NCBI GenBank assembly: GCA_032719365.1
Contig: CM064866.1
Location: 75,496,916-75,560,915, forward strand
Direction: 5' to 3'
Length of the DNA stretch: 64,000 bases
Source: Prinsepia uniflora
Lineage: Eukaryota; Streptophyta; Magnoliopsida; Rosales; Rosaceae
The translations under genes were made by a program, and so were the position numbers. The notes under the pieces are model-generated. The model saw nothing but the letters and a program-made list of their open reading frames with translations, ran no database searches and had not been told where the DNA came from. Shown here piece by piece: positions 24,824 to 34,956 of this stretch. The stretch's first letter is position 1, and each line of letters starts with the position of its first letter.

Positions 24824-25492
24824 TTACATTCAACAAAAAATATGTTGGAAATTTAGCCTAAATTTTGAAAATTTTGAATGAAATTTTAGAAAAAAACTTA
24901 AGTATTCAATTATATTTATATAAGACTAATACCTATATATATCATAGAAATTGAGAGGAGATTTTTCTTCCCTCCTTATTTTTATTTCAAGATCACCTTA
25001 AATACAGGTATATTTAAGAAAATATTGTGAATATCCCCCCTCCCCCTCTCCAATTTTAACAAGACTTCAAAATACTATAGGAATTTTACGAATATTGCTG
25101 ATATTGTCATTTATATGTCTAATATATATAGTGATTCTGCTAACTAGCTAGATTACATTCAACAAAAAATGTTGGAAATTTAGCCCAAATTTTGAAAATT
25201 TTGAATGAAATTTTAGAAAAAACTTAAGTATTCAATTATATTTATATAAGACTAATACCTATATATATCATAGAAATTGAGAGGAGATTTTTCTTCCCTG
25301 CTTATTTTTATTTCAAGATCACCTTAAATACAGGTATATTTAAGAAAATATTGTGAATATTTTACGAATATTTTCTTCCCCCTCTCCAATTTTAACAGCA
25401 AGACTTCAAAATACTATAGGAATTTTACGAATATTGCGAATATTGTCATTTATATGTCTAATATATATAGTGATTCTACTAACTAGCTAGAT
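24824..25492. repeat. Tandem duplication, two copies of about 330 bp
   Basis: Copy 1 is 24824-25152 and copy 2 is 25153-25492. Both start TTACATTCAACAAAAAA and end CTAACTAGCTAGAT. They are nearly identical except for a short C-rich stretch in copy 1 near 25035, which copy 2 replaces with a duplicated TTTTACGAATATT word. The unit is non-coding and AT-rich. A single unequal exchange or replication slippage would explain it. Confidence 0.9.
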
Positions 25493-25623
25493 CACAATTA
25501 ACTACATGTTGATAAGATGAATGATAAATACAATTTTCAAAATTACTTTGTCAATTAAAGTCTGCTCAAAGTTGCTTTGAACAAAATTCTAAGTTTTAAA
25601 TATACGTACATTTCACATATATA

Positions 25624-25627
<4 letters not shown>

Positions 25628-25662
<35 letters not shown>
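25628..25662. repeat. (AT)n microsatellite
   Basis: About 35 bp of pure alternating A and T, directly abutting the TTA target site of the Harbinger-like element. Confidence 0.95.
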
Positions 25663-25667
<5 letters not shown>

Positions 25668-26055
25668 GCATGTCTAGTGGGAGGCTTTTGGCCAGAGCAA
25701 GGTAGCTCCTAGCCTCTAGCTCTTGGATTTCAGTTTCTAATGGAGGGGAAGATGGCCTGGGCAAGGCTTGCCCTGGAGCTATTCTGGCCTCCCCCCATGC
25801 TCGTGCAAGGCAGCTGGCGTACCAATCATAAAGTAGCTCAACGACTACTTTGCTAATCATAGCCAACATTCAACTAGAAAACCCATAAAGCATATTCATT
25901 GATGAACAAAAAAAAACCCAGAATTCATAAACCAAGAATTCAAAATTTGAATAGCAATTAGTGCCAAAATCACGGATGAACAAAAATTGGGAAAAAAATC
26001 AAAATTATTCAATCACAGATGAACAAAAATTATGCAATCAAACACAACAATCCAA

Positions 26056-26675
26056 ACATGCTACATCGTAGGCAATGCGCCGTGACCACTCCGGGTACCA
26101 ACATCCGGAGGAGACCGTATCACTAAGGTAGGTCTATACAGTTCAGAACTAAAGAGAATCATTGAAATCTGTGTTTTAATGTCAAAAAAAATACATAACT
26201 AACCAGACGGGTCTCATGCCCAAAATCTCGTAATACGTACAAGAATAATAACTCAAGGCATTTCAAATAATTCGATTCAATCATATAGATATAGTAATTA
26301 AAAACAGTTATGTACGCAAGGTTTAACGAAATCAAAGGCCCACTCACAGTCTGGTCCCGCCGTTAAACCGAACGTATAAACCTATCATGATGCTATCGTA
26401 CAGTCCCTATCATGTCCAAAGTACATACAGAGGTCACCATAAGTCCCTACAACTCAATCATGAAACCCAAGAATGAAATTGGCCCACGAAAGCCGTCCGA
26501 ACACGTTTCCCGAGGTATTAAACCCAATTTTGATCAACCTAACGATCTCTGATCGACACGAAATCACCGCCATTGGATCCGTATCGTTGAAACCTAAAAG
26601 ATGGTGGTGGTACCACCTTGAGTACTATTCACACGTGTCAGGTCAACGCTGCTACAGTAATGATGATGTCATCAT
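26056..26675 (-). repeat. LTR X, left part (Ty3/gypsy, truncated)
   Basis: Minus-oriented LTR sequence. It contains a GCAATGCGCCGTGACC block, GGCCCACTCAC and ACCGCCATTGGATCC, and its order matches the reverse complement of the LTR at 27563-30344. The first several hundred bases expected of such an LTR are missing, so the left boundary (about 26056) is probably a deletion edge. It continues at 39884 and 50228 after nested insertions. Confidence 0.6.
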
Positions 26676-27562
26676 TGACAGGTGTCAGACTAACACGTGT
26701 CATGCTCTGGTTGGTTGCTGGTTTGACATGAAGTGTCAAACTAGGGATAACCTAATGCCACTGCCCACTCGGGGCTTCCAGAGTGCACAAGGATCGATGG
26801 AGGAGGCATGCGATGTCCCGGTCTCTGCTGCAGTCGCATCCGTGATCAACCTTTTAGGGCATTAAAAATAACAAAGGTTATGAGTGGACGAGAATAATTA
26901 AGTTCACAAAACATATTTTACAAGACATTTATGCCCTTCATGCATCGAAAACCAGTAATCAAACATTTACTCAACAAGCCATTAGGACCTTAGCCCAAAA
27001 ACCGTAACTCAAAACCAAGTGTGGGAACTCAGCCCAAAATTGTAGAATACCAAATTCGTAAATACAAAACCAAGTGGGCCACTGCCCAAATCCATAGACC
27101 TAAATCCAATCGAAAAACCATTTCATAGATCCAATAGTCCATATTTACCACATAACCATCTCCAGCATCCCAGATGCCTAACGTCCCAGATGCTTGACGT
27201 CCCAGACGTCATATCTCATGGTAATAAGCAACGCGTGCTGTCTGGGGTCTCTCCGGGTCAATATCTCTAACATCCCAGATGTCTGACGTCCCAGACGTCT
27301 AATCATAGCAATCCTACTCCTGAGTCACTATACGGTCCAGTAGCTCCGTATAATGACCCCTCACAGGCAATGCACCGTGACTTCCCCAGTGTCCCAGACA
27401 CCTGGAGGAGACCATCACATATCCTCGTATCAAGATGGTATATGGAAAACAGTTTTTACAAAGTCATTTCACAACATCTCATTGGGCCTTGCCCGAAATA
27501 TCCATAAAACATCACAGTTCCATTTAGGGTCCCCGACCCGAAATTACATTTATGAAACATAA
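26676..27562 (-). repeat. LTR 3, left part
   Basis: Starts with the typical terminus TGACAGG at 26676. ATGAGTGGACG lies 206 bp further on, the same spacing as in the solo LTR at 2422. At 27166-27303 there are repeats of the words GACGTCCCAGACGTC and GTCCCAGATG. The plus-strand chromovirus was inserted at 27563, and this LTR resumes at 37732. Confidence 0.7.
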
Positions 27563-30344
27563 TGTAACACCCCGGAAATTCGAGGATCCTAATATTGTAA
27601 TTTAATATGTGATTTGACGCTTTTACCCTTGTGATTGGCATGGTCAAATGTTGACTTTTTGATTTATGAACTAAATGGACTTTGACCTATGACCGTGACG
27701 TAGTTCGGGACGTCACGAGTTCATAGACAGGTGGCACATCCATTTCGGACGATCAGGGTAAAAGTTATGACTATCGGAAGTTCAGGGGCATTACCGTAAT
27801 TTGGACTCTCGGGGGAAAATGTTGACTTTTCTCTTGGCAACCAATTTTCAGTTGACTCAGGGACCGTTGGGTAGGCCTCGACGTCCTGAGTCCGTAGACA
27901 GGCGGCACGCCGAAATCGGACTTCGTACGAGGAAGTTATGGTCAGAAACGTGAATTCGGGAGGTTCGTGTCTCGGTTTTCGTGTCGAATATTATATTCAG
28001 GAAATCTGATTGGAGGACACCTGGTGAGTGACAAGTGTCACTCACCCATTGGCCAGATTGGATCAGATCCACTATTGGATTAAATAGCAATTAAATCAGC
28101 TTTAAATTCCAGCCCTTGGATTGAAAACCCCTGATCTAATCTGAGCCATTGATCTAATCATGGAGATCAAATCTGGACCGTCCGTTTCCTTCCCTCCATT
28201 TCTTTATATTTCATACCCGCAGAGCACATTCTATCCATTTCGATCAAACATCCCAGCAAATCATCCACTCTCTGTGTCTGCGTATTGGGGACTCACTGGC
28301 GAGGCTGAGCGACGGCAGTGACCACGGCGGAGGACGGCAGCGAGGAAGGAATCAGGGAAACCCGTGGCGGTTTCAAACCCAGATTTTGGTAAATCCATTT
28401 CCCACGTTTAGTTTTTTTTTTGATGGATCCTAATCGACTCTAGGGACTGCCAGGAACCTACTGAGATTGAACTCGTGGCCGGAGGTGCTCAGGACGGTGA
28501 CACAACTGCGACGGGAGGCCGGTTCTGTTCTTTGAGGTAGGCCCTCGATCCTATCTGTTTTTCTCAATTCTAATTCCATAGAACCCTTCCTAGGATCCAG
28601 ACGAGTAGCTAGGAATCAAAAGGAATGAAAATGATTGAGAAATGAAGAAATGGTGACCGGGTCTTGATCGCGGGTCTGATCGACCCGAGTTGCAGGTTTT
28701 CGGGTCAACCCGTCTGAGGACAGCGGTGATGACGTGGCACCCTGTCAGTCTGTCAGGTGACGTGGACCAACCGTGAGCTGACACGTGTCACATGTCAGTG
28801 CACAGTCAGCACTGACATGTCAGTGACGTGGACCAGTCAGGGACTGCCACGTGTCACTGACATGTCAGTGACGTGGACTAGTGCCGTGCTGACACGTGGC
28901 ACATGTCAGATCTGACACGTGGCCTGACAGATCAGCGAGGTGGACCAATCGGATGTTGACACGTGGCACCTGTCAGAGTCTGACACGTCAGACCTGACAG
29001 CTGTCAGATGACGTCAGCGATGACGTCAGCAGGACTGTTCCAGCGTTGACCGCCACGTTGACCGGCGCGTGGGGGCACGTGTGAACAGTGTTTCTGGTGG
29101 GACCACCACCATTCTTTAGGTTTCGACGATCCGGATCCAACGGCGGTGGTTTCGGGTCGTATCGGAGATCATTAAGTTGGTCAAAATACGGTTTATTGCC
29201 TTGGAAAGCGCGTTCGGGCGGTTTTTCCGGACCGGTTTCGGTCTAGGGTTTCATGGTTGAATGTTAGGGGTTTGTATTGACCTTTACGAATACTTTGGAC
29301 TTGACAGGGATTGTACATTTGTACCAGGACGAGGGTATACGTTCGGTTTCTAGCAGGATTGTACTGTGAGTGGACCACTTTCTTAAACCCTTGCGTGCAT
29401 AAATGTTTTCTGGTTATTTATACTTATTCACATGCTAAAACAATAATGGTTTTGAGGATATGGAAAATATGGTTATGGCACGTTTCACGGTATTTGGGCT
29501 TGAGACCCGTCTGATGAAAACTTAATGATTGGTTCGGATTTTATCTATGTATATATATATGCCTTGCATGTGGATATCAATAAAATGCATTTGTTACTGC
29601 ACTGTATAGATCCTTCCATATTATATTGTCTCCTCCGGCGAGGTACCCCGGAGAGGTCACGGACGTCTAGTACGTCCAGCGTCTATGACGCTAAGCATCA
29701 GGTGATGCTGCATCAGGTGATGCTGTACCCGAACGGGGTTCGGGGAATGAACTCGGAAATTGAGACCCGAGTGGCACGCGTAGCCTTGTGATTGTGACCT
29801 TATTGGACGTCAGGGACGTCAGACATCAGGGATGTCGGGATTGGAGTGTATAGTGCAGCAACTAAAATTATACTTATGGTTTTATTATATGCCTTATGGT
29901 TCGTATTATATGGTTTATGATTTTGAATTATGATGCACGCATGTTTGGAAAACGGAGGGGTAAATTATATGTTTTAATTATCAAACGATTTCATAAACTT
30001 GAGTTTCGGTCCACTCACCCCTTAATGTTTTGATAACCCTCCAGGTCGGGAAACTGAGGTAGAGGAGGAACCTGAGGCTGAGGCGTAGATCTACATTCTG
30101 CGTACCTGATCCCCTGTTGGGCGGTTGTACCCGCAGGTTTACTTTAGAGTCGTGCTCGCATCTTGTAATTTTGGTTTTCATCCCTTGTCTGACATTCGTT
30201 TAATTCGGATTTGATGTATGACTTTAATTTGGTTATTTATGCATTTGATGTGTTGAGGTTAAAATTGGTATGAATTATTGGGTGTCAGACGGGAGCAGGG
30301 CACGTCCCCTTGTGGTCCCTGTGGGATCGGGGCGGGTCCTGTCA
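27563..30344 (+). repeat. 5' LTR of the plus-strand chromovirus
   Basis: Begins TGTAACACCCCGGAAATTCG and ends GGGTCCTGTCA (TG..CA). It contains the ACGT-core array at 28731-29081 and a block of GACGTCAGGGACGTCAG words near 29808. Short frames inside it (for example near 29311 and 29525) recur in the other LTR and are not genes. Confidence 0.95.
28731..29081 (+). promoter_or_regulatory. Array of G-box/ABRE-like ACGT motifs inside the 5' LTR
   Basis: Six CACGTG cores occur in 300 bp (28782, 28848, 28893, 28916, 28960, 29076). Several are in the full contexts GACACGTGGC or GCCACGTGTC. They are interspersed with TGACGTGGAC words and TGACGTCA-like words, all in repeated TGACAxxTGTCA surroundings. 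Such cores are bound by plant bZIP and bHLH/PIF factors. Function in this LTR is not shown by sequence. Confidence 0.6.
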
Positions 30345-30347
30345 GCT

Positions 30348-30359
30348 TGGTATCAGAGC
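30348..30359 (+). other. Primer binding site (initiator Met tRNA)
   Basis: TGGTATCAGAGC lies four bases after the 5' LTR. It is complementary to the 3' end of plant initiator methionine tRNA, the primer for minus-strand synthesis in this group. Confidence 0.93.
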
Positions 30360-30476
30360 ACTAGGTTGTGGTCAGTACTAGGGTATTGGTCAGCATGCTA
30401 GACTAGCGATTAGTACTAGTTACTTTTCGACTTTTAAGAATATTGTTTTCTGATCTATGCCTCTTAACAGTTGGTT

Positions 30477-30947
30477 ATGCCTCCTAGGAGAATTCCTCAT
30501 ACTCGAACGGAGGAGGATCTAGAAAGAGAGATGGAATGCGCGAGCATTGAAAGGGCTCAACGTTTGGGAGCCACTCCTTTCTGCGGGGGATCAAACCCCG
30601 AGGATGCTCACGACTGGATCACCAAATGGGAGAGGATCTTCTCGGTGATGCACTGCCCTCCGGGCGAACGAGTGACTTTGGCGGCCTTCTTACTGGAAGG
30701 AGGAGCCTACCAGTGGTGGCACGGACTCGAGATGTCTGGGTGGTCTGTCCATACCACTACTTGGGAAGCTTTCCGTTCCAGATTTCTGGACCAGTACTAC
30801 CCGCGATCCTTTCGCGCGGCACGGGAGGCTGAGTTCCTGCGACTGGAGCAGGGTGATATGTCCGTTGCGGACTACGAGCAAACTTTCGGGAAACTTTCAC
30901 GGTTCGCTGCTTCATTCGTAAGCACGGAGGAGGACAAATGCCAGTAG
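30477..30947 (+). pseudogene. Chromovirus gag, N-terminal part
   Basis: The ATG at 30477 starts MPPRR, the same start as in the minus-strand copy. The capsid (retrotransposon gag) domain reads through IERAQRLGATPFCGG, EDAHDWITKWERIF and RFLDQYYPRSFRAAREAEF to EEDKCQ. TAG at 30945-30947 then stops it, while homology (FELGLRGEIRA) continues in the same frame. Gag forms the intracellular particle. Confidence 0.9.
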
Positions 30948-32939
30948 TTTGAGCTTGGACTCCGAGGGGAGATCCGGGCCAGTGTGACTGCTACCACTCA
31001 TGCTTCTCTGAGAGATATGGTCGACGCAGCGGTGCGTGTCGAGGCCAGTCTGGCGGCACACCAATCGCGACAACCTTCGGGGGAGGGGCGACGTCAGGAT
31101 CGCCCACATCATGGGCCATCGGGCCGTAAGAACAACAAGGGAGGGAGCTACAGGGGAGCACCCTCATCCTTCAAGGGTCGTGGCTGGTCGGGTCGACGTG
31201 GAGGCTCTCAGGGCAGAGGATCTGGATACAACTCTGGGCAATGCTCATCTTGGAGCGGTGCTTCTGGCGGGCATTCGGACAGGCCAAGGCTAGTAACTTG
31301 TTTTGCTTGCGAGGAGGTGGGCCACTATGCCAGTAATTGCCCGCAGTTGTCCAAGAACAACGACGCTGGGGGCTCGAGTGTGGTGCAGAGCACGGCTTCC
31401 CACACTAATGGAGGTCGCGGTCAGGGAGGTGACCGTGGTGCTGGGCGTGGCGCGCGCGGGCGCGGACGGAACGGAGGGCCGAGGGCCCAAGTGTTTGCAA
31501 TGACCCAACAGCAGGTGAGGACTGCTCCAGGCGTGGTCACAGGTACACTACATATCTTTAACCTTCTTGTACGTGTATTGATGGATGCGGGGGCTACACA
31601 TTCTTTTATTTCGAAGAGTTGTGCTGGTATGCTTGATTGTGTGGTATCAGCTTTAGATTGCGAAATGGGTGTTGGCACCCCGATGGGTATCGTGTACCTT
31701 GTGAATCAGGTGATTCGAAGGTGCCCGGTAAGAATTGAGGATGTGGATTTACCAGCAGACTTAATTATTCTGGATATCCACGACTTCGATATAATCCTAG
31801 GGATGGATTGGCTGTCGGAGCACGGATCGCTCATCGACTGCTGTAGCAAGCAAGTGATTCTGCAGAGCCCGGGTTTGCCGGAAGTTATCTTTCAGGGGGA
31901 ACGTGATGGTTCGCCTCCTGAAGTGATTTCGTCACTTACTGCTACCAAACTTCTACGAAAGGGATGCCAGGGTTATCTGGCGCATGTCGTGTCGGAACGG
32001 GTCGATACTCCGGTTATCGACGAAATACCGGTGGTCTGTGAGTTTCCGGATGTATTCCCGGAAGACTTACCTGGATTGCCACCATCGCGGGAGATTGAGT
32101 TTACTATTGAACTACTCCCGGGTACCCGACCTATATCCCAGGCACCATACCGGATGGCGTCGGCCGAGTTACGAGAACTCAAGACTCAATTGCAGGAGTT
32201 GGTGGATTTGGGATATGTCCGACCGAGTACTTCACCGTGGGGAGCACCGGTGTTGTTCGTGAAGAAGAAGGAAGGAAGTCTCCGTTTATGTATTGACTAT
32301 CGACAACTCAACAAGGTGACGCTGAGGAACCAGTATCCTCTACCCAGGATCGATGACCTTTTTGACCAGTTGCGGGGAGCTCAGTGCTTCTCAAAAATTG
32401 ATTTGCGGTCTGGGTATCACCAACTGAGGATTTCGGAGGAGGATATTCCGAAAACTGCCTTTCGAACCCGTTACGGGCACTACGAGTTCCTTGTTATGCC
32501 ATTTGGTTTGACGAATGCTCCAGCAGCATTCATGGATCTGATGAACCGGGTCTTCCGACCCTACCTGGATAAGTTCGTGATTGTGTTCATCGATGATATT
32601 TTGGTATACTCGAGGAGTGCCCGTGCACATGAAGAACATCTACGGTTGGTCTTGGAGAGACTGAGACAAGAACAATTGTACGCCAAGCTGAGCAAGTGTC
32701 AGTTTTGGCTGAGCAGTATTGGTTTTCTGGGACACGTGATATCAACGGATGGGATTTGCGTGGATCCCCAGAAAACAGAAGCGGTGACCAACTGGGCTAG
32801 ACCGACAACGGTGACCGAGGTGCGGAGTTTCATCGGATTAGCAGGCTACTACCGGAGATTCGTGGAGGGTTTCTCCACAATTGCTGCACCATTGACTCGT
32901 TTGACTCGGAAGGGAGTAAAGTTTATCTGGGACGAGTAG
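30948..32939 (+). pseudogene. Chromovirus gag zinc knuckle, protease and reverse transcriptase
   Basis: Same frame as gag. A Gly/Arg-rich linker precedes a CCHC zinc knuckle (CFACEEVGHYASNC, about 31299-31340). The aspartic protease has MDAGATHSFIS near 31580. The reverse transcriptase runs from about 32120, with SPWGAPVLFVKKK, CIDYRQLNKVT, KIDLRSGYHQL, MPFGLTNAPAAF and the catalytic FIDDIL near 32588. TAG at 32937-32939 interrupts the frame just before the RNase H (homology resumes with CDRSFQELK). Confidence 0.92.
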
Positions 32940-34289
32940 TGCGATCGGAGCTTTCAAGAGTTGAAAGATCGATTAACCACTGCACCTGTCCTTGCATTGC
33001 CGGATGACAGTGGAGAGTTTGTGGTCTTCAGTGATGCATCACTACAAGGTCTGGGCTGCGTGTTGATGCAAACTGGCAAGGTTATCGCCTATGCATCCCG
33101 GCAGCTGAAGACTCATGAGTTGAACTACCCTACCCATGATTTGGAGTTGGCGGCGGTGGTTCATGCTCTAAAGATCTGGAGACATTATCTGTTCGGCGCA
33201 ACGTGTCGGATATACACCGATCACCAGAGTCTTAAATACTTATTCACTCAGAAGGAGCTTAACATGAGACAACGGAGATGGTTGGAGCTGCTGAAGGACT
33301 ATGACTGTACGATCGAGTACCATCCGGGTAAGGCCAATGTGGTGGCGGATGCACTCAGCAGGAAATCAGCGGGAACTGTTGCACACCTAGGGATGGTGTA
33401 TCTTCCCTTGCTAGTGGAACTCCGGAAGGCGGGAGTTATCTTGGGTACGGATGCGCATGGAGCTTTGTTGGCCAGCTTCCATGTACGACCAGTACTGATT
33501 GATCGGATCATCGAGGCACAACTTCAGGATCCGATACTCTGTATTTACAGAATTGAGTTCGATACGGAGGGGAGACAGGATTTTACCATCCGGGACGATG
33601 GAGCACTTGTGAAATTGGGCCGTTTGTGTGTACCTGCAGTGGCAGAGTTACGGGCCGAGATTCTTGAGGAGGCCCATAGTTCGGCCTATGCTATGCATCC
33701 GGGAGGTACAAAGATGTACCGTACCCTCCGGAACCATTATTGGTGGCCAGGAATGAAGAAGGATATTGCTGAGTTCGTGAGCAAATGCTTAACCTGTCAG
33801 CAGGTTAAGGCGGAACGGCAGAGACCGTATGGGGCTATGCAGCCACTTCCGATTCCTGAGTGGAAGTGGGATCACATCACCATGGACTTCGTTTTTAAGT
33901 TACCGAGGACTCAGAGTGGAGTGGACGGAGTATGGGTGATCGTGGATCGGTTAACCAAATCAGCCCATTTTCTGCCAGTTCATGAAACCTATAAACCTAA
34001 CCGACTGGCTCAGTTGTTTGTGAAGGAAATCATACGACTTCATGGTACGCCGGAATCGATCGTGTCCGATCGTGATCCGCGTTTCACTTCCAGGTTCTGG
34101 CGGAGTTTGCAAGCTACTCTGGGAACAACCTTACGTTTCAGTACTGCTTTCCATCCACAGACCGATGGACAGTCTGAGAGAACCATTCAAACCCTGGAGG
34201 ACATGATGAGGTCATGTGTATTGCAGTTTCAAGACTCTTGGGATACTCATTTGCCATTGATGGAATTCGCTTACAATAACAGCTATTAG
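32940..34289 (+). pseudogene. Chromovirus RNase H and integrase core
   Basis: Same frame. The RNase H region has FSDASLQGLGCVLMQ, LAAVVHALKIWRHYL, YTDHQSLKYL and VVADALSRK. The integrase has the HHCC zinc motif (SSAYAMHPGGTKM ... CLTCQQVKA) and DDE core acids in TMDFVFKLP, VSDRDPRF and TDGQSERT. TAG at 34287-34289 interrupts it after FAYNNSY, where relatives have glutamine (CAG to TAG). Confidence 0.92.
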
Positions 34290-34922
34290 GCGAGCATTGG
34301 GATGGCACCATATGAGGCACTGTATGGCCGACGGTGCAGGACACCTATCTGCTGGACGGAGGTATGAGAGCGAGCGGCTGTAGAGCCGGAGATGATGGAC
34401 TTGACCATGGAAACTGTTCGCGTGATCAAGGAGAGATTGAAGGTGGCACAGGATCGCCAGAAGAGTTATGCCGATCGACGGATTCGAGACTTGGAATTTG
34501 AAGTGGGAGATTTCGTCTTCCTGAAGTTATCACCGTGGAAGGGGATTATCCGATTCGGTCGACGAGGGAAACTGAGTCCGTGTTTTATCGGACCATATGA
34601 GATCGTGGAGAGAATTGGCAGAGTTGCATACAGATTGGCGCTACCCCCAGAACTATCCAGAGTTCACGATGTCTTCCACGTATCGATGTTGCGGATGTAC
34701 GTACGTGATGCTTCTCATGTACTTGGGGAACAACCTGTCGAACTACGGGAGGATTTGAGCTTTGAAGAACAACCAGTACAGATCTTGGATCGGAAGGACA
34801 AGGTACTACGTCGGAAGACGATCCCTCTCGTGAAGATTCTCTGGAGAAACCAGAACGTGGAAGAAGCCACATGGGAGCCTGAGGCTCAGATGCGAGAACA
34901 ATTTCCTCATTTGTTTCATTGA
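34290..34922 (+). pseudogene. Chromovirus integrase C-terminus and chromodomain
   Basis: Same frame after the TAG. A further TGA lies at 34365-34367 (WTEV then stop). From 34392 a GPY/F module is clear (GPYEIVERIGRVAYRLALPP, VHDVFHVSML). A chromodomain follows (VQILDRKDKVLRRK, VKILWRNQNVEEATWEPE), ending with a normal TGA at 34920-34922. Chromodomains steer integration toward marked chromatin. Confidence 0.92.
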
Positions 34923-34943
34923 AATTTCGGGACTAAATTTCTT

Positions 34944-34955
34944 AAGGGGGGAAGG
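34944..34955 (+). other. Polypurine tract
   Basis: AAGGGGGGAAGG lies immediately before the 3' LTR, in the expected place for plus-strand priming. Confidence 0.9.
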
Positions 34956-34956
34956 T

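Noticed and set aside
26473..26865. 130-codon plus-strand frame
   Set aside because: It crosses the junction of two LTR fragments (LTR X and LTR 3 at 26676), so it is accidental.
29525..29791. 88-codon frame repeated at 36913-37179
   Set aside because: It occurs in both LTRs of the plus-strand chromovirus at the same LTR position; it is LTR sequence, not two host genes.
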